A program made the translations under genes and the position numbers. 64,000 nt of DNA from Chaetomium olivaceum (lineage: Eukaryota; Ascomycota; Sordariomycetes; Sordariales; Chaetomiaceae): positions 620,001 through 684,000 of the forward strand of contig JAYWVB010000011.1 of assembly GCA_039881045.1 (NCBI GenBank). Direction: 5' to 3'. Within the stretch, counting starts at the first letter, position 1. Every line of letters starts with the position of its first letter. The notes below the pieces were generated by a model. The model worked only from the letters and a program-made list of their open reading frames with translations. It made no database searches and had not been told where the DNA came from. Below, piece after piece: positions 32,585 to 44,355 of this stretch.

Positions 32585-35500
32585 AATCCTACTCTGGAAC
32601 ACCGAAGGAATCAAGCAAACACTGGAAGTTTTGCTGGAAGAGGCCAAATACGACCTCCTGGCGGTGCAAGAACCGTGGATCAACAAGGAGACGAAGTCCA
32701 CATACTGCCCCCGGAGCAGCAGATACCACCTGGTATACAAACTCGAGGGGCGGGCGGCGATATATGTAAGCAAAAGGTTTGAAATCAGGCAGTGGGACTC
32801 CGAAGCCACGGAGAATTGGTGTCGCGTGTGGTTTCCAGAGGCGGACCTTGGCGGAGAAGGTCGCGGATTCGAGCTTTGGTCCATCTACAACCCTCCCGGC
32901 GGTGAGAACGTGCCGAGAGCCCTCCAAGGGCGGCAAAGGCCGAGCCACCCGGTGGTGCTAGCAGGGGACTTCAACCTAAAGCACCCACTGTGGGACGAGT
33001 TTGGACGCTACGACAGGAAATCCGAAGACCTATTGAAGCTGAGTTCCCTGTGGGACCTCACCATCAGGACGCCAAAAGGGGCGGCAACGCGAGCCCCTCA
33101 AGGGCGGCAGCGAGGCCGCCCGTCAACCATTGACCACTTCTGGACGTCAGAAAACCTCCAAACAGTATACTACGGAGAAGAGTGTCGTGGAAAGTCGGAC
33201 CACTACCCACAGGTGCTCGAGGTTGGGGGAGGGCATGGGCCGAGGCCAACCCAACCAGACGGCTGGGCCTGGAAGAAGATGGACAAGAGAGGGTGAAGGC
33301 TGAATCAACGTTACTGTGCAAGGCTATGGGACTCACAGACCCGGGACCGAACGGGCTACTGGCCAGGATCCGAACAGTCGAGGGCCTTGACAGAGCTTTC
33401 GACAGCCTGGTTGGGTGGCTCACCTGGGTCGCAGGGGAAAGTACTCCGCGGAAGAAGGGAAGCTGCGGCTATAGCTCTCCTTGGTGGACTGCGGAGGTGC
33501 AACAGGCCGCCCGGGAGGCCCGGAGGGCAGAAAGGCTGGCGAAGGAGACTCGGGCAGAGTACTGTTGGGAGGAGCTCGGCGAAAGGCTCAAGGACCTTGC
33601 CAGAACAACGCGAGAAGCGCGGACGAGGGCTTGGAGGAACAATCTGCAGGACGCAAGCGAGGCAGAGAAGCCTGACCGGATCTGGAGACTGGAAAGATGG
33701 GCTAGGCTACGGAGCTTTTTGCCGCCCGAACCACCGAGGCTACCGGCATTTAAGGACTCGTCCGGGCGGGTAACAGCCGAAACGCATGACCAGAAGGCAA
33801 GCGCACTAGCCGAGAGGTTCTTCCCGGACCCTCCGGCCAACCTAACGGACGTGGAAGACCAAGCCTTCCTGGGCAGCTGGAACCCGGGCTTCGACGTCTC
33901 TCAGGCAGTGACACCGACCGAGGTCACGAAGGCAATAGGAGGAGCAAGCCCCTGGAAGGCGCCAGGGGAGGACCTGCTGCCGATGGGTCTACTGAAGGCG
34001 TGTGGAACATCACTGGCTGAAGTGCTCGCCGTATTAGTGACGAGATGCCTGGAACTGGGATGGTTTCCCAACCGCTTCAAAAGGGCAAGGACCGTAGTAC
34101 TACCGAAGCCGGGAAAAGCACCGCCAGTGTATCAGACCCCGGGGGGATATAGGCCCATTGCGCTGCTGCCAACCCTAGGGAAGGTAATAGAGTCAGTGGT
34201 CGCCAAAAAGGTCACTCAAGCGGCAGAAGCCAACGGCCTGTTACCAGACGAACAGATGGGAAACAGGGCACATCGCTCCACAGAGCTGGCTGTCCGGCTA
34301 GTAGTAGCCCAGGTCCAGGAGGCGTGGAGACAGAAGGCCGCGGCGTCCCTACTGCAACTCGACATTTCAGGAGCCTTTGACACGGTCAACCACACCCGAT
34401 TGCTAGCAACGCTGCGGGAAATGGGCTACCCGAGGTGGCTAGTCCTCTGGACGAAAGACTGGTTGACGGGCCGCGAGGCCACCCTCCTTTTTGACGGCAA
34501 GGCAGCGGCACCGACGGCAGTTCGGGCAGGGGTCCCCCAAGGCTCACCCCTTTCCCCTGTCCTCTTCATCCTCTACATTTCCTCACTATACAAGCAGCTA
34601 AAAGACGAACACCCTCACTTGGCTATAGCGGGGTTTGCGGATGACACCAACCTCATGGTATTTGGTCGTAACCCCGAGGCTAACGTCCGGCAACTAGAGG
34701 CGGCGTGGGAAACGTGTCTACGATGGGCCGACAGTCGGGGGATGAAGTTTGCCCCGGAAAAGAGCGAACTCATCCATTTCAACAAGGGACGACGGCAGTG
34801 GACAAACGAGCTAAACCTCACCAACCCAGGGGGGGGCACCAGCCCCGTCAGACCGACGGAGTCTGCCAGGTTCCTGGGAGTCTGGCTGGACCGGAAGCTC
34901 AACTGGAAAGCCCACCTTGCGGCGGTGGAAAAGAAAATGAAGACCCAGAGCTACGCACTGTCGAGAATAGCGGCGAAAACGTGGGGACCAGGGCTAGCCA
35001 AGCGCGAGAAGTGTACACAAAGTGCATCCGGTCAGCGCTGGCCTATGGCGCATCGTCGTTCCACATCCCCACGGACGTGGAAGGCGAGCCGGTAAGGAAA
35101 GGCATCACCGGGGCCCTCGGGAAGGTCCAGAACAAAAGCTTGCGGATTGTGGCGGGAGCCTTCAAAGCCACTCCCATTCGCAACCTCGAGACGGAGACGT
35201 GGGTGCCACCGTTAGACCTGTATTTCAACAAACGGCTTGCAGACTTTGAAACCAGACTCCAGCGAACCGACCTGGACGACGGCCAGGGCGGCAAGAGGAC
35301 CGCAGGGGGGATCATTCTCACTGCCTGTCGCAAGATACAGCAGAGGCTCCGCCCGAGGAGCGGCAACAGGGGCCGGCCGCGAACCGTGGGACTGCAGGAG
35401 CCCACGGCAGTGGAGAAAGCCGCGAGCACGATCGCGCGCTGGACGGGGGGAGCCGCAGACACGGACAGTGTGGTAGAGGACGCCTGGAGAGCGAGGTGGC

Positions 35501-35949
35501 TAAAGGAGCGGGACGGTAGAGCAATCACCAGACCGGCGGACGACTTTGACCATCAGCGAGAGACGCTATTCCGAGATGAAACGCTAAGACGGCACGACGG
35601 TCTCACCAAGGCGAGGAGTTCTCTGCTGGTCCAGATCCGAACGGGGGCAATAGGCCTACGGGACTTTCTGTTTACACGAGGAGTCCCAGAGATCCTAACG
35701 CCCGCCTGCCAGTGCGGCGAAGGACGGGAGACTGCCGAGCACCTGGTAGTGTGGTGTTTGGCCCCACCGCTGACTCGAAGATGGGAGAGAACTGATATTC
35801 GAACGCGACGGGACTTTTACTCTGTTCTACACGGTATTGATCCTGCATCGGCACGGCTCGCGGGGAGGGTCCTGGAATGGCTAATGGACTCAGGGAGGCT
35901 GATGATGTTCAGTTTGGCCAGGAGGCTTGAGCTAGAAGCGGCGGCCTAG
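32574..35949 (+). pseudogene. LINE ORF2: AP endonuclease - reverse transcriptase, two frameshifts
   Basis: Starts ATGAAAATT within the ORF1 stop. Endonuclease domain (about residues 1-220): LLWNTEGI, AVQEPWIN, GDFNLKHPLWDE, STIDHFW, SDHYPQ. Reverse transcriptase (middle): PWKAPGEDLLPMGLLKAC, YRPIALLPTLGK, LDISGAFDTVNH, GVPQGSPLSPVLFILY and the catalytic FADDTNLM. The C-terminus has a CCHC-type knuckle, CQCGEGRETAEHLVVWC. Frame changes occur near 33285-33300 (KKMDKRG* versus ERVKAEST) and near 34996-35005 (GLAKREKC versus AREVYTKCIRSALAYG). Each needs one base. All catalytic motifs remain, so the copy may be young or carry consensus errors. It would copy LINE RNA into DNA at a nicked target. 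Confidence 0.85.
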
Positions 35950-36865
35950 CACGCACCTCCCTCGGAGGCCAGGAGGCCTCCTCTCTTTGTATACGCAGGC
36001 TCACGCACATGTACTTTCCTTAACTGTCGGTATGGGTTTTTCATCCGGCCCGCGAGGGCGCGGTTTTCCTGTACATTAAATAGCTGAAGGTCCGGCACGC
36101 CTTAGGGCATAGCGGGGGTATGAATAATAAAATATTCCTCGGAGGTTCGATCGTGATGTGCCATGCTTGGTTGATGGTGTCAAAAGCGAGCGGCTGTATC
36201 GAAGACGGGTGGCATAGCCAGTGATGTTTGGGAGAGACGAACCTAGAGTTGGTTGAATAGAAGAAAAAGAGGAGGGAAACTCAACTGTTGCAAGTTTGCG
36301 TTCCACGACATGTCTTGCCGATATGACTGGGAAGCCTTGGGAGTACGGGCGGCAAAGTGCCTTGACTTTGGTCCAGTTTGGCCTGGCTCGGATCGAACTT
36401 ATGGCTGGCTGACTGGGCTAAAAATGGTTATTAGGCTCTGGCAGAAAGAATTCGGAACAGGGAAAAGTCAAAAACTCGGATGTAGCATCAATTCAAGTCG
36501 AGGGGAATTCATTCTTAAACATCGCCGTTTAAAACTTTTACTGCTCTTTCCCTACCATAACATCCAGTGCCGAAAACGCGTGTTTCTCCGACTGCCCAAC
36601 CCTTCCTTATCTCTTTTTTGAGAGGACCTCCTCCACGATTCTCTTTTACTTGCGATCCCAGCTCAATGCTGTCAAAGTGATACAGTCGAGTCGGAGGCTA
36701 AAACCAAATTCAAATCGAGGTTCCAATTTTTCTCGTGATACCTTATTTTGGCTTTCCTCTTTCATCGACACCCGTTAACATCTGTGGCAACCGACCCCGG
36801 AAAACCGACCATCAAGGCACCAACTAGTAGTTTCAGCCAATTCGCGAGGACAACAACTAACCAAC
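35950..36865. other. LINE 3' UTR and intergenic region
   Basis: The first 140 bp or so contains a small inverted repeat, CCTCCCTCGGAGG..CCAGGAGGCCTCC, and probably belongs to the LINE 3' UTR. The rest is the upstream flank of the gene at 36866. No gene seen. Confidence 0.4.
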
Positions 36866-37969
36866 ATGGCCAGTCTTCACAAAAGAGTGAAGGAAACGGA
36901 CGGAATGCTCCGTGCCGTCATCCATAAATTGACCGATGAGATTGAGGCCATGAATATCACGCGCGCCAGTGTCGATTTTATCCGCGTCGCAAAGAAGCTC
37001 GGGGGTTCACTTGCCCAAGTCCAACGTGTCCACCAACATCTCGAATTCAGCCTCGGCAAGCTTGCGGTCATTTTTGGGGAGATCGATGTTGAAGAGTCCG
37101 ACAAAGAAGAGCCCGACATTGAGGAGGCAGTCGACGGGGGGACACAAGGAGACAAGGCGCTGAGCGGGATGGAAACGAAGCTTGACTTGCTCACCACAAA
37201 GTTTGACCAAGTCGCCGGGCTGGAAGTTTTGGTTCAGCGGAGCGAGACCAAGATCGATGATGTCTTGCGTGTCTGCAAAACACTAGACACCTCCCAGAGC
37301 TTGAACATTGGACGACCTGTCGCCATTCAACAGTCACTGTCCGAAATGAAAAAGGGAGATGGCGGTAGTGCGTACGCGGGTGTCACCTCCACCGGCGTTG
37401 ATCCGGCAGCAGCGCAGGCGTCAGCTCCCTCAAGCCCTAACCAACCAAACCACAAGAAGAGAAAAATGGATGAAAGTGATGTCTTCGACTCGGCGGTGCT
37501 TTTCCCTCCCCAGCTTCGCAAAGACGAGCGCAGAGCTCTGACCGATGACCAACAGAGCAAGCTGCGCGAACTCGCCAAACGGCGCTCGCTCATAGAAGGA
37601 ATCCTCGATCGGCTTGTTCCATGCCCAGATGGGTCCCTCTGGGATGCGGACCGCATTCTTCACCGCTTCTGGTCGCTGTGCAAGATTCAGGACTTCCAGG
37701 TGCAGGTTGCCACTCTTACGGAATACATGGACGTAAAGCTGTCACGATCTTGGTTCTGCGCCCGGACTGTGGCTATTGAGGGCGCCGATAAGATATCTTC
37801 TCACAGCAAATGCAAGTACTGCAGAACTTGGTGTGTCCAGATCAAGCCGGTGGAGCCGGACGACGAGAACGAGGACAACCGTTATTACGTTCGGGTGGCG
37901 TATCACCGAGCCGGCCATCAGCCGTCAGCGACCTCGGCTACTGCTAAGGATCACACGCGTCGGTCGTAG
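36866..37969 (+). CDS. Orphan 367-aa protein, probably nuclear
   Basis: Not recognised. A single-exon frame of 367 aa. The N-terminal 160 residues are helical and heptad-like (LHKRVKETDGMLRAVIHKL, KLDLLTTKFDQVAGLEVL), with an acidic stretch near residues 75-95. A Ser/Pro/Ala-rich linker follows, then a basic NHKKRKMDESD that could be a nuclear localisation signal. The C-terminal part (about 220-340) looks folded, with RSLIEGILDRLVPCPDGSLWDADRI and a Cys-rich KCKYCRTWC. No signal peptide or membrane helix. No intron and a position beside a LINE raise the chance of a lineage-specific or TE-derived gene, but I see no transposase or RT motif. Confidence 0.65.
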   Translation: MASLHKRVKETDGMLRAVIHKLTDEIEAMNITRASVDFIRVAKKLGGSLAQVQRVHQHLEFSLGKLAVIFGEIDVEESDKEEPDIEEAVDGGTQGDKALSGMETKLDLLTTKFDQVAGLEVLVQRSETKIDDVLRVCKTLDTSQSLNIGRPVAIQQSLSEMKKGDGGSAYAGVTSTGVDPAAAQASAPSSPNQPNHKKRKMDESDVFDSAVLFPPQLRKDERRALTDDQQSKLRELAKRRSLIEGILDRLVPCPDGSLWDADRILHRFWSLCKIQDFQVQVATLTEYMDVKLSRSWFCARTVAIEGADKISSHSKCKYCRTWCVQIKPVEPDDENEDNRYYVRVAYHRAGHQPSATSATAKDHTRRS

Positions 37970-39095
37970 TGTCATTTGGCTACTCCAGGGAGCTATGGAC
38001 GGACCAAAGGATTTGAAACGGTTGCAAGGAGCGATGTTTGAGTTTCATGTATCATACCACCTATCTATTTAGGTAGTTTTGCCTGCTCATAATCTCGATA
38101 GCTCGGCAAACTCTCACTCTCAAGACCACAGTTCAACCCAGGCTCTATGTAAGAATGTTTGATGTTGTTGTACGGTTCATAGGCTTTTTCTTGGGATTAG
38201 GGGTCCTTGATAGGGTTTCCGGAATAAGCACGACTCGTGAAACAGCACCGATATACCAAATATGTGTGAACAGCCGCTGTCCTATCTTTGTGCCCCTATC
38301 ACACACTTTTTTCAAGATATTCAAGTCAAATTCCAGGGCTTGACATGTGTGTTTCGAGTTTCAGAACTATTCCTCCCCGCTTCCCACTTGTGGAAGTAAC
38401 CTACATCCCTTGTCTTCTACGCTACCGGAATATGGATCTTTAACGCGAGTGGCCATCCATAGTCGACATCCCCTTAAAGGAGAGATGGATATCAACGTCA
38501 AACTCAAATGAGCTGATGATAATTTTTCTCCTACAGCAAATGACATTTCAGGCAAGAGTACGCCCTCGTTTTAGACACGTATCCCTTCTATGCTCACGGA
38601 AGAGACCGCCAAAAGGGTAGACTGGGCCATGTCCCGATTTTATCCGACCCGAGTTCTTCTCCCGGAAACCATTAAACAATAACCTTTGGTTACATCCAAC
38701 CCGCCCCAGCATCGCAATTAACCATAGGGCCGTGAAGGGTACCCATACAAAACGAGTTCCTGTGTGGGAAGCAATCAATATCAGCCTGCAAATCTCCTAC
38801 ATTGGCCACCCGATCGATCTGGATCCGGGCGGGAGTAAAGTGATCTTGCCACGGAGAATTATGATCTGTCCCCAGGCAGCACCCGGAAAACTGGTGGGGG
38901 AGGGAGGGCTCATCTCTGGTTCGGAAAAGGGAGGTGTGCAGTGGCCGTGGCAGGAGAACCCGGGGGATTGGAGATCGACAATGGGACGAGAAGGCGTGCA
39001 TAATGTACTTGGATTGCGTGCGAGACTGAAATAGATAAATACTGCTGCTGTTTTGACTACCGCCCTCTCCTTCAATGTTCGACAACCACCACCAT
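37970..39095. other. Intergenic region
   Basis: 1.1 kb between the orphan and the 3' end of the DUF4360 gene. Open frames here are shadows or short; nothing recognised. Confidence 0.4.
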
Positions 39096-39863
39096 TTAGC
39101 ACTTGCGCCAGTCGAGGGAGACATTGACGGTGATCTTGCCGCTGATACGATCGACCTGTTGCACTCATCATTATCAGCAACCATTCTTCTCTGCGGCGAC
39201 CGACAACGGGGAGTCTGCCAGTCTGAAGAACGGAAGAAGAGAGACGCACCGCAATAAGAGCCGCCTCGCGGGTCGGCGAGATGTTGCACTGGGTGTTCAT
39301 GTTCATGATGGCCGAGGTGCCGCCGCAGGGGGACCACGACACGACATCCGGGTCGGCGCTGAGGGTGAAGGGACCCTCGCGCTCGCCCGCCAGCGCCACC
39401 GAGTAGTACGACTGGCCCTGGATGCCCGTGAAGTCGAAGGTGTTGGTGCACAGACCGCGCGAGCCCTTGGGGATCTGCGCGAAGCCGGACATGTCCGTGG
39501 CGAGGGTGGAGAAGCTGGATGATCGTGTTAGTGGGCGCTTTTAGGGGGAAAGGGTTGCGAGGAAGGGAGGTATTCTCACGAGAAGCCCTCGTCGAACTCG
39601 AGGTTGAGCGTGAGCTTGCAGTTCTTGCGCCAGTCGGCAGCCTTGGTACCCGGGCCGGTCTGGATGATGTACTCGGAGAAGGTCACTTCAAGGAGCGTCT
39701 TGGTGGCATCGATCTGGACATCGGCGGTGCCCGCGGGGCAGCCGGAGCCGAGAAGGGAGACGCCAATGACGCGGACCTTCTGGGGCACGTTCTCGTTGGG
39801 GACGGTGAGGCCGGGGGCAGCCGCCGCCAGGGGAAGGAGAGAGAGGAGCGAAAGGAACTTCAT
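39096..39863 (-). CDS. Secreted DUF4360-type protein
   Basis: Three exons, 39863-39580, 39514-39250 and 39155-39096, give 202 aa, the usual size for the family. Signal peptide: residues 1-16 (MKFLSLLSLLPLAAAA). Family-type features are VRVIGVSLLGSGCPAG, DATKTLLEVTFSEYI, NCKLTLNLEF, the FSTLATDMSGF segment made by the first join, LCTNTFDFTG and the ending VDRISGKITVNVSLDWRKC made by the second. Four to six Cys could form disulphides. The function of DUF4360 is not established; it is a small secreted domain found in fungi and some bacteria. A TATAAA box lies about 116 bp upstream. Confidence 0.9.
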
Positions 39864-39978
39864 GGTGAAAGAGTTGTGGGTTGAGCTGAGGAAGCTGTTT
39901 GAAGATGTGAGAGTGATGCTGAAGCTGGAAGATGATGGTGAGAAGATGGGAGCTGTGGTTCGGGGGGAAGACGCGGTC

Positions 39979-39984
39979 TTTATA
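39979..39984 (-). promoter_or_regulatory. TATA box of the DUF4360 gene
   Basis: TATAAA on the minus strand about 116 bp upstream of the start codon at 39863. Confidence 0.5.
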
Positions 39985-40997
39985 CACTTGTCCCCGTCGT
40001 CGTCGTCGTCGCCGTCTTGGGCATGGGAAGACCCCGCGGAGGAGTGGACTAGGCCGCGGCCGACTTCGCTTGATGCTCACATCCCACGGACTGAATCTGT
40101 CGTGCTGAGTTGGGCAGTGCGGATGTCAACACCGTGGGTCAAGGGCCTGTGAGCTAGTTTCGATATATCACCAATTTCAGCAGGTGACTATTTTTATCCC
40201 ACAAACTGAGCCCTCGTACCTGGGTTTCTGGGTCTGGCCCAGATGCATAATAACAATTTTGTTTATTATCGTCGACTGTATGGCTGAATCCGGGGTTAAG
40301 CGACCAAACTCATTAAGTGCAATGCATGTCGCCCCATCTCGTGTTAAGGTACGTCCGTCTTACACGCATGACAGCGGAATCCTATTCCGTCCATGGATAA
40401 ACAGCACTCGAGCCGGCCAGCTCCCAACGAACCGTAACACACAGCCGCCCAGGCTGTCAAGACCCCATTTTAATATCGTATGTAATTACCATGCTGGCGG
40501 AGCAGCTGACGGCACCAAAGAGAAGCATATTACCGCTACTATAGCGCCGTCGCCATGCACATGTCGGTCAAAGCATGTTTCTAAACTTAACAACAGCCAT
40601 GCTTCTTTATTCTAACCACCACGACTCTGTTTTGACGTCTGAATGCAGGACCTTCGTTGGCGATTTATTTTACGCTGTCATGCTGACCGAAACACGACGG
40701 GACCAGTCTCTTGGGTGACCAGTGCGGACTATTTCATATCATGCTCGCCTTCTTATTTGCCGGGACCGGCTACACCGGAAGCGAGCAATTAGAGAGCGGT
40801 ACCAGGCAACCAACACCGGTCCCGCTTGACAGAGGCGGGTCGGCCTTTTCACGATGCGAGGGTTTGGAAAACAACGGAGAATGCTAGGCCGGAGTATATT
40901 GGAAGCCCCTGAAATTAACATTAACAGCATTAACTCCAACAACATCCGCCCCAACGAGCGATCAAGGACCGAGGCAGATTCCCTTCGCTGACGCCGT
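39985..40997. other. Intergenic region
   Basis: Upstream of the DUF4360 gene and downstream of the flavoprotein stop. No supported gene. Confidence 0.4.
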
Positions 40998-42392
40998 CTA
41001 CTGGTCAAACTCGCCGGCGTAGAGGATATCGCCAGGCGCACCGTTCACGGTGTCCCACAGTGACCGAGCGTGCTGCTCAAGGTCTCTCCTAGCGACGGTG
41101 TTGTTCAGCTCCCTCTCCCCATCCTCACGGGCAAGCTTGACTGTACGATTGTTAGTATCCCATAGCTCAATCAAACACCATGAAAGCCAAGCCTGTGCAG
41201 CACTGATTTCTCAATGCAAACACCAAGCCATCATTCTCACGATAAAAAAAAAAGGAGGGGGAACTAACCATGCAAAAACACCGCAGTGCGCTTCCCGCTG
41301 AACATGGCGTGCGGCACGTTGGTGGTGTTATCCGAGTTCGCATCACCAATAGCATAAACACCAGGGATGTTGGTGATCAGGCCAGCAGTCTGGTCAGCCG
41401 CCAGCCGGCCGCCGTAGAGGTGCACACCAAGCTCCTGACCGACCTTGGACATCTGCTCGGCCGGGAACGCCGCGAGGAAGGCATTCCTCTCCAGCGACTC
41501 GCCCTCGTCAAAGTCGACCCGGAAGAGGTCGTGCTCGGGGGCAGTGGGCAGGCTGGGATCAGCCTCCGTGGCGCCGCCGTTCTGCAGACGGGTGATGGCG
41601 GTGATGGTGCGGTTGTCAACGGGCACCTTGTGAATTTGGAGGTAAGTCTCCCACTTGGCAAACTTGGCATCCGTGGTCGCGCGGAACGCAGGCGTGTTGG
41701 TGCCGTTGACCAGCGCGACAATGTCCGTGTTGAGCGTGACCATCTCGCGCACGGCGGCGGGGACGTTGTCCAGGCTGCCGAGCAGGCCCAGCTTCTGGTC
41801 GGCGTGCTCGTGGCCGTCGCACCACGGGCACCAGAAGATGCCCTGACCCCAGTTCTCGAGCACCCCCGGGGTCAAGGGGAGGATGTCGCGCAGGCCTGTG
41901 GCAAGCACAATCTTGCGCGCCGTCTTGTTGACTAGGACACCCTGGGTGTTGGTGGTGACGATGAAGTGCGTGTTTTGCTCGTCGCCTGGGGTAATCTTGG
42001 TGACGGTGCCGTTGGACATGGTCACGGTGGAGTAGTGGGCGAGTTGCTGGCGAGCGGCCCAGCGGAAGTAGGCCGGTGTGACACCTAGGGGGGCGATGTC
42101 AGTCGCCATGGATAACATCAGACGGAGCAAAAGAGTAATCATCCTTACCATCAAACCCAATCACATCGTGCATGTGCCTCGTCACCCCGTTGCGGTACTC
42201 GCCCGAGTCGATGAGGAGGACCTTCCTGCGGACACGCGCCAGACCACTCAGAGCACTGAGCCCAGCCGGGCCGCCACCTACGACAATGGCATCGTAGTCG
42301 TAGACGGGTGCGAGGTCGACGCGGGGCACGGCAGCGCCGTTGGCAGCAGTAGCAAGCGCTGCGAGCGCTGTAAACGTAGAGAGAAAACGCAT
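40998..42392 (-). CDS. Secreted thioredoxin-reductase-like FAD oxidoreductase
   Basis: Flavin-dependent disulphide oxidoreductase of the fungal GliT/thioredoxin-reductase-like group. Exons 42392-42149, 42084-41269 and 41140-40998 give 400 aa. Residues 1-19 look like a signal peptide (MRFLSTFTALAALATAANG). The FAD dinucleotide fold is AIVVGGGPAGLSAL (about residues 35-48). The redox CxxC is WCPWCDG, and the second FAD contact is PGVYAIGDANSD near the end. Many relatives in gliotoxin-type clusters oxidise dithiols; no biosynthetic genes are visible next to this one. Export would set it apart from cytosolic thioredoxin reductases. A TATAAT-like box lies about 135 bp upstream. Intact frame. Confidence 0.88.
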
Positions 42393-42526
42393 GGTGAGGA
42401 AGCACTGAAGATCGACTGTAGGGCGGACTTGATACTACAATGCAGTCTAGGAAGTCGGTAATGGATTTGTTCAGCCGCTGGGTAGCCTGGGATCCCCCTC
42501 TCTGTACGACGGGAGCGTGGGCCGCC

Positions 42527-42532
42527 ATTATA
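42527..42532 (-). promoter_or_regulatory. TATA-like box of the flavoprotein gene
   Basis: TATAAT on the minus strand about 135 bp upstream of the start codon at 42392. Confidence 0.35.
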
Positions 42533-43373
42533 TGTCTTCGCACGGACAGCATCTATACTGACATATTGCAAACCCCCCACAAAAGTCTGTGATGATGTGT
42601 TGTCACAAGGTCACTATCGAAATGTCCTGCGGCCGATCCTCCCAGTCCGGAGATCTACGAAGAATTTTGCCCAGCTGGGCGCATCGACGATCTTGACACC
42701 CACGGCTCGGCCCAATCCCGCTTCACGCGGGGCAGGCCTCGATCCGTCTTCGGCAGGTAACCAGGTACTGGGATTGGATCCGTGCCCCTCGGCTACCAGC
42801 ACGTCTCAGACGTGTCACCCTCCCTTGCAGGTTGTCATTGCGCATCTTTTAAATCGGACGAATCAAACCATAGCAGGTTTCCAGTAATGATGACGCCAAC
42901 CCTGCCCGGGACAAGATGATCAGTGCTCGTCTTGGGGGGTTTGTCTCACTTCATCAGCTGCCCAACATGCTGAAGCGAGGGCAATATTGACCAAAAGAGC
43001 AACCAGCATACGGAATTGATGAGAAAATTGGTGAGGAGGTTGGGGTTGTATGTATGAATCTCACCGATAGGGCGAAGATACCGGCCAAGGTACGCAGCCC
43101 GACAAGGTACCTTAACGTTATGGAGCGAGGCCATCGAACCCATCACACCGGTTCCCAAATGGCCTAGATACGGGTAGTTACCAATCAAACGACAAGGAAA
43201 ATCCTCCAACTTCATAGCTTCATACCAGGGATACTATGGCTAACGGTACGTTGAATTTCATGTTTTCGTGTCCATGAATACGCCGACAGTTGCTCTTTGG
43301 TGTAGTCAATCGCTCGCAACCGTGGTCGTCAAGCTGCTGAGCCCCCTCCACCCATTTGATTATGATGCCACAA
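42533..43373. other. Intergenic region
   Basis: No supported gene. Short frames only; ends at the stop of the next minus-strand gene. Confidence 0.4.
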
Positions 43374-44355
43374 TCAAAGCTCCTCAGATTTGTCCTCTGA
43401 TAGCCGCTCCATTTCCTCCCACTGGCCATCATTGACCACTGGGAACATTGCCTCTTTTATTGCTCGGAACATATCTTCTGTTGGCGCATCCGGAATACAG
43501 CAATAGGAGATGATGACGGGGTCACATGGAATGTACTGAGATGGCTCGTCGAACCGATCGAGAAAGGCGGCCGGGAAGCGAGCCGTGTATAAAACGGCAG
43601 GCCGACGTCTGTACTTGGAGTAATCCCAAACATGAGTCTTCAGGCTTCCCATTAGTATAACGGTCCAGAATCGAATTGAAAATGGGTTGTTTAATACTTT
43701 GAAGTATGCCCCGAGGATACCGGCCGACCGCTGTTCTTGAGCAAGAGCGATCAGAACGGCCACGATGTATGGATCTTCCATTTTGTTTGCCGGTTGGTAA
43801 CGGCGCTGGCGCTTCGGTCGAAGACGGTTCGTTAATGAATTGACTCTCTTGTGGCGGGTTGAAGCCATAACCGGCACGTCCTCCTTAGGCTCCGACCGCA
43901 GGTATTCCATGTCGAGCCACCCAAAAAAAGGCACGTTGAGGTCATCAGTTGTGCGTAAATACCGGACGTCGACGCCTCGTAGGGTCGTAACATTCCTTTG
44001 GTCAAAGCTGAAGCAGAGTTTTGAGCTGAAGAGTAAAAGAATTAGGAGCATGCAATTAAGTGGCCAGAAACACCTACTAAAAATCCCAAGTGATTTCACG
44101 ATCCCGAAAGAGATATTGCATGAAATCCGACCTGCGCATAATTTTCTCAGTGTCCGGCGGCTGAGATTCCGCGGGCTGTCCTCCTTCCTCGAGAAGAAAT
44201 TGGCAGCCGAGAAGGCGCAGATGTTGTGACGTCCATCGTATGGGGCGCACGAATAAACGATCCCGGTTGTTTTTACGCAAAATATCGTTCAAAGATGATG
44301 GTTCTGGCTGGTCAAGGCCGGCTGGAAACGCCGACGGCGTTGGGAGCTCCTCCAT
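43374..44355 (-). CDS. Orphan fungal protein, two exons likely
   Basis: Not recognised. The upstream frame starts MEELPTPSAFPAGLDQPEP at 44355 and contains RWTSQHLRLLGCQFL. The downstream frame runs from about 44010 to the stop at 43374 with SFDQRNVTTLRGVDVRYLR, NKMEDPYIVAVLIALAQEQ, KTHVWDYSKYRRRPAVLYTARFP and FLDRFDEPSQYIPCDPVIISYCCIPD. A GT donor in CGCAG/GTCGGA (about 44132) and the acceptor CTTCAG before CTCAAAACTC would join them in frame, but the donor is not certain. No signal peptide. The C-terminal domain resembles a family found in many copies in Sordariomycetes in my recollection, with no assigned function. Confidence 0.55.

Larger units (their letters stand above)
32112..35949 (+). 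mobile_element. 5'-truncated Tad-like LINE (non-LTR retrotransposon)
   Basis: Contains the C-terminal part of ORF1 and a nearly complete ORF2 with endonuclease, reverse transcriptase and terminal zinc-knuckle parts, the Tad1-clade layout. It is GC-rich and lacks visible RIP damage. The exact 5' edge is uncertain (32112-32140). No poly-A tail was found right after ORF2; the 3' UTR may extend to about 36090. Confidence 0.85.
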
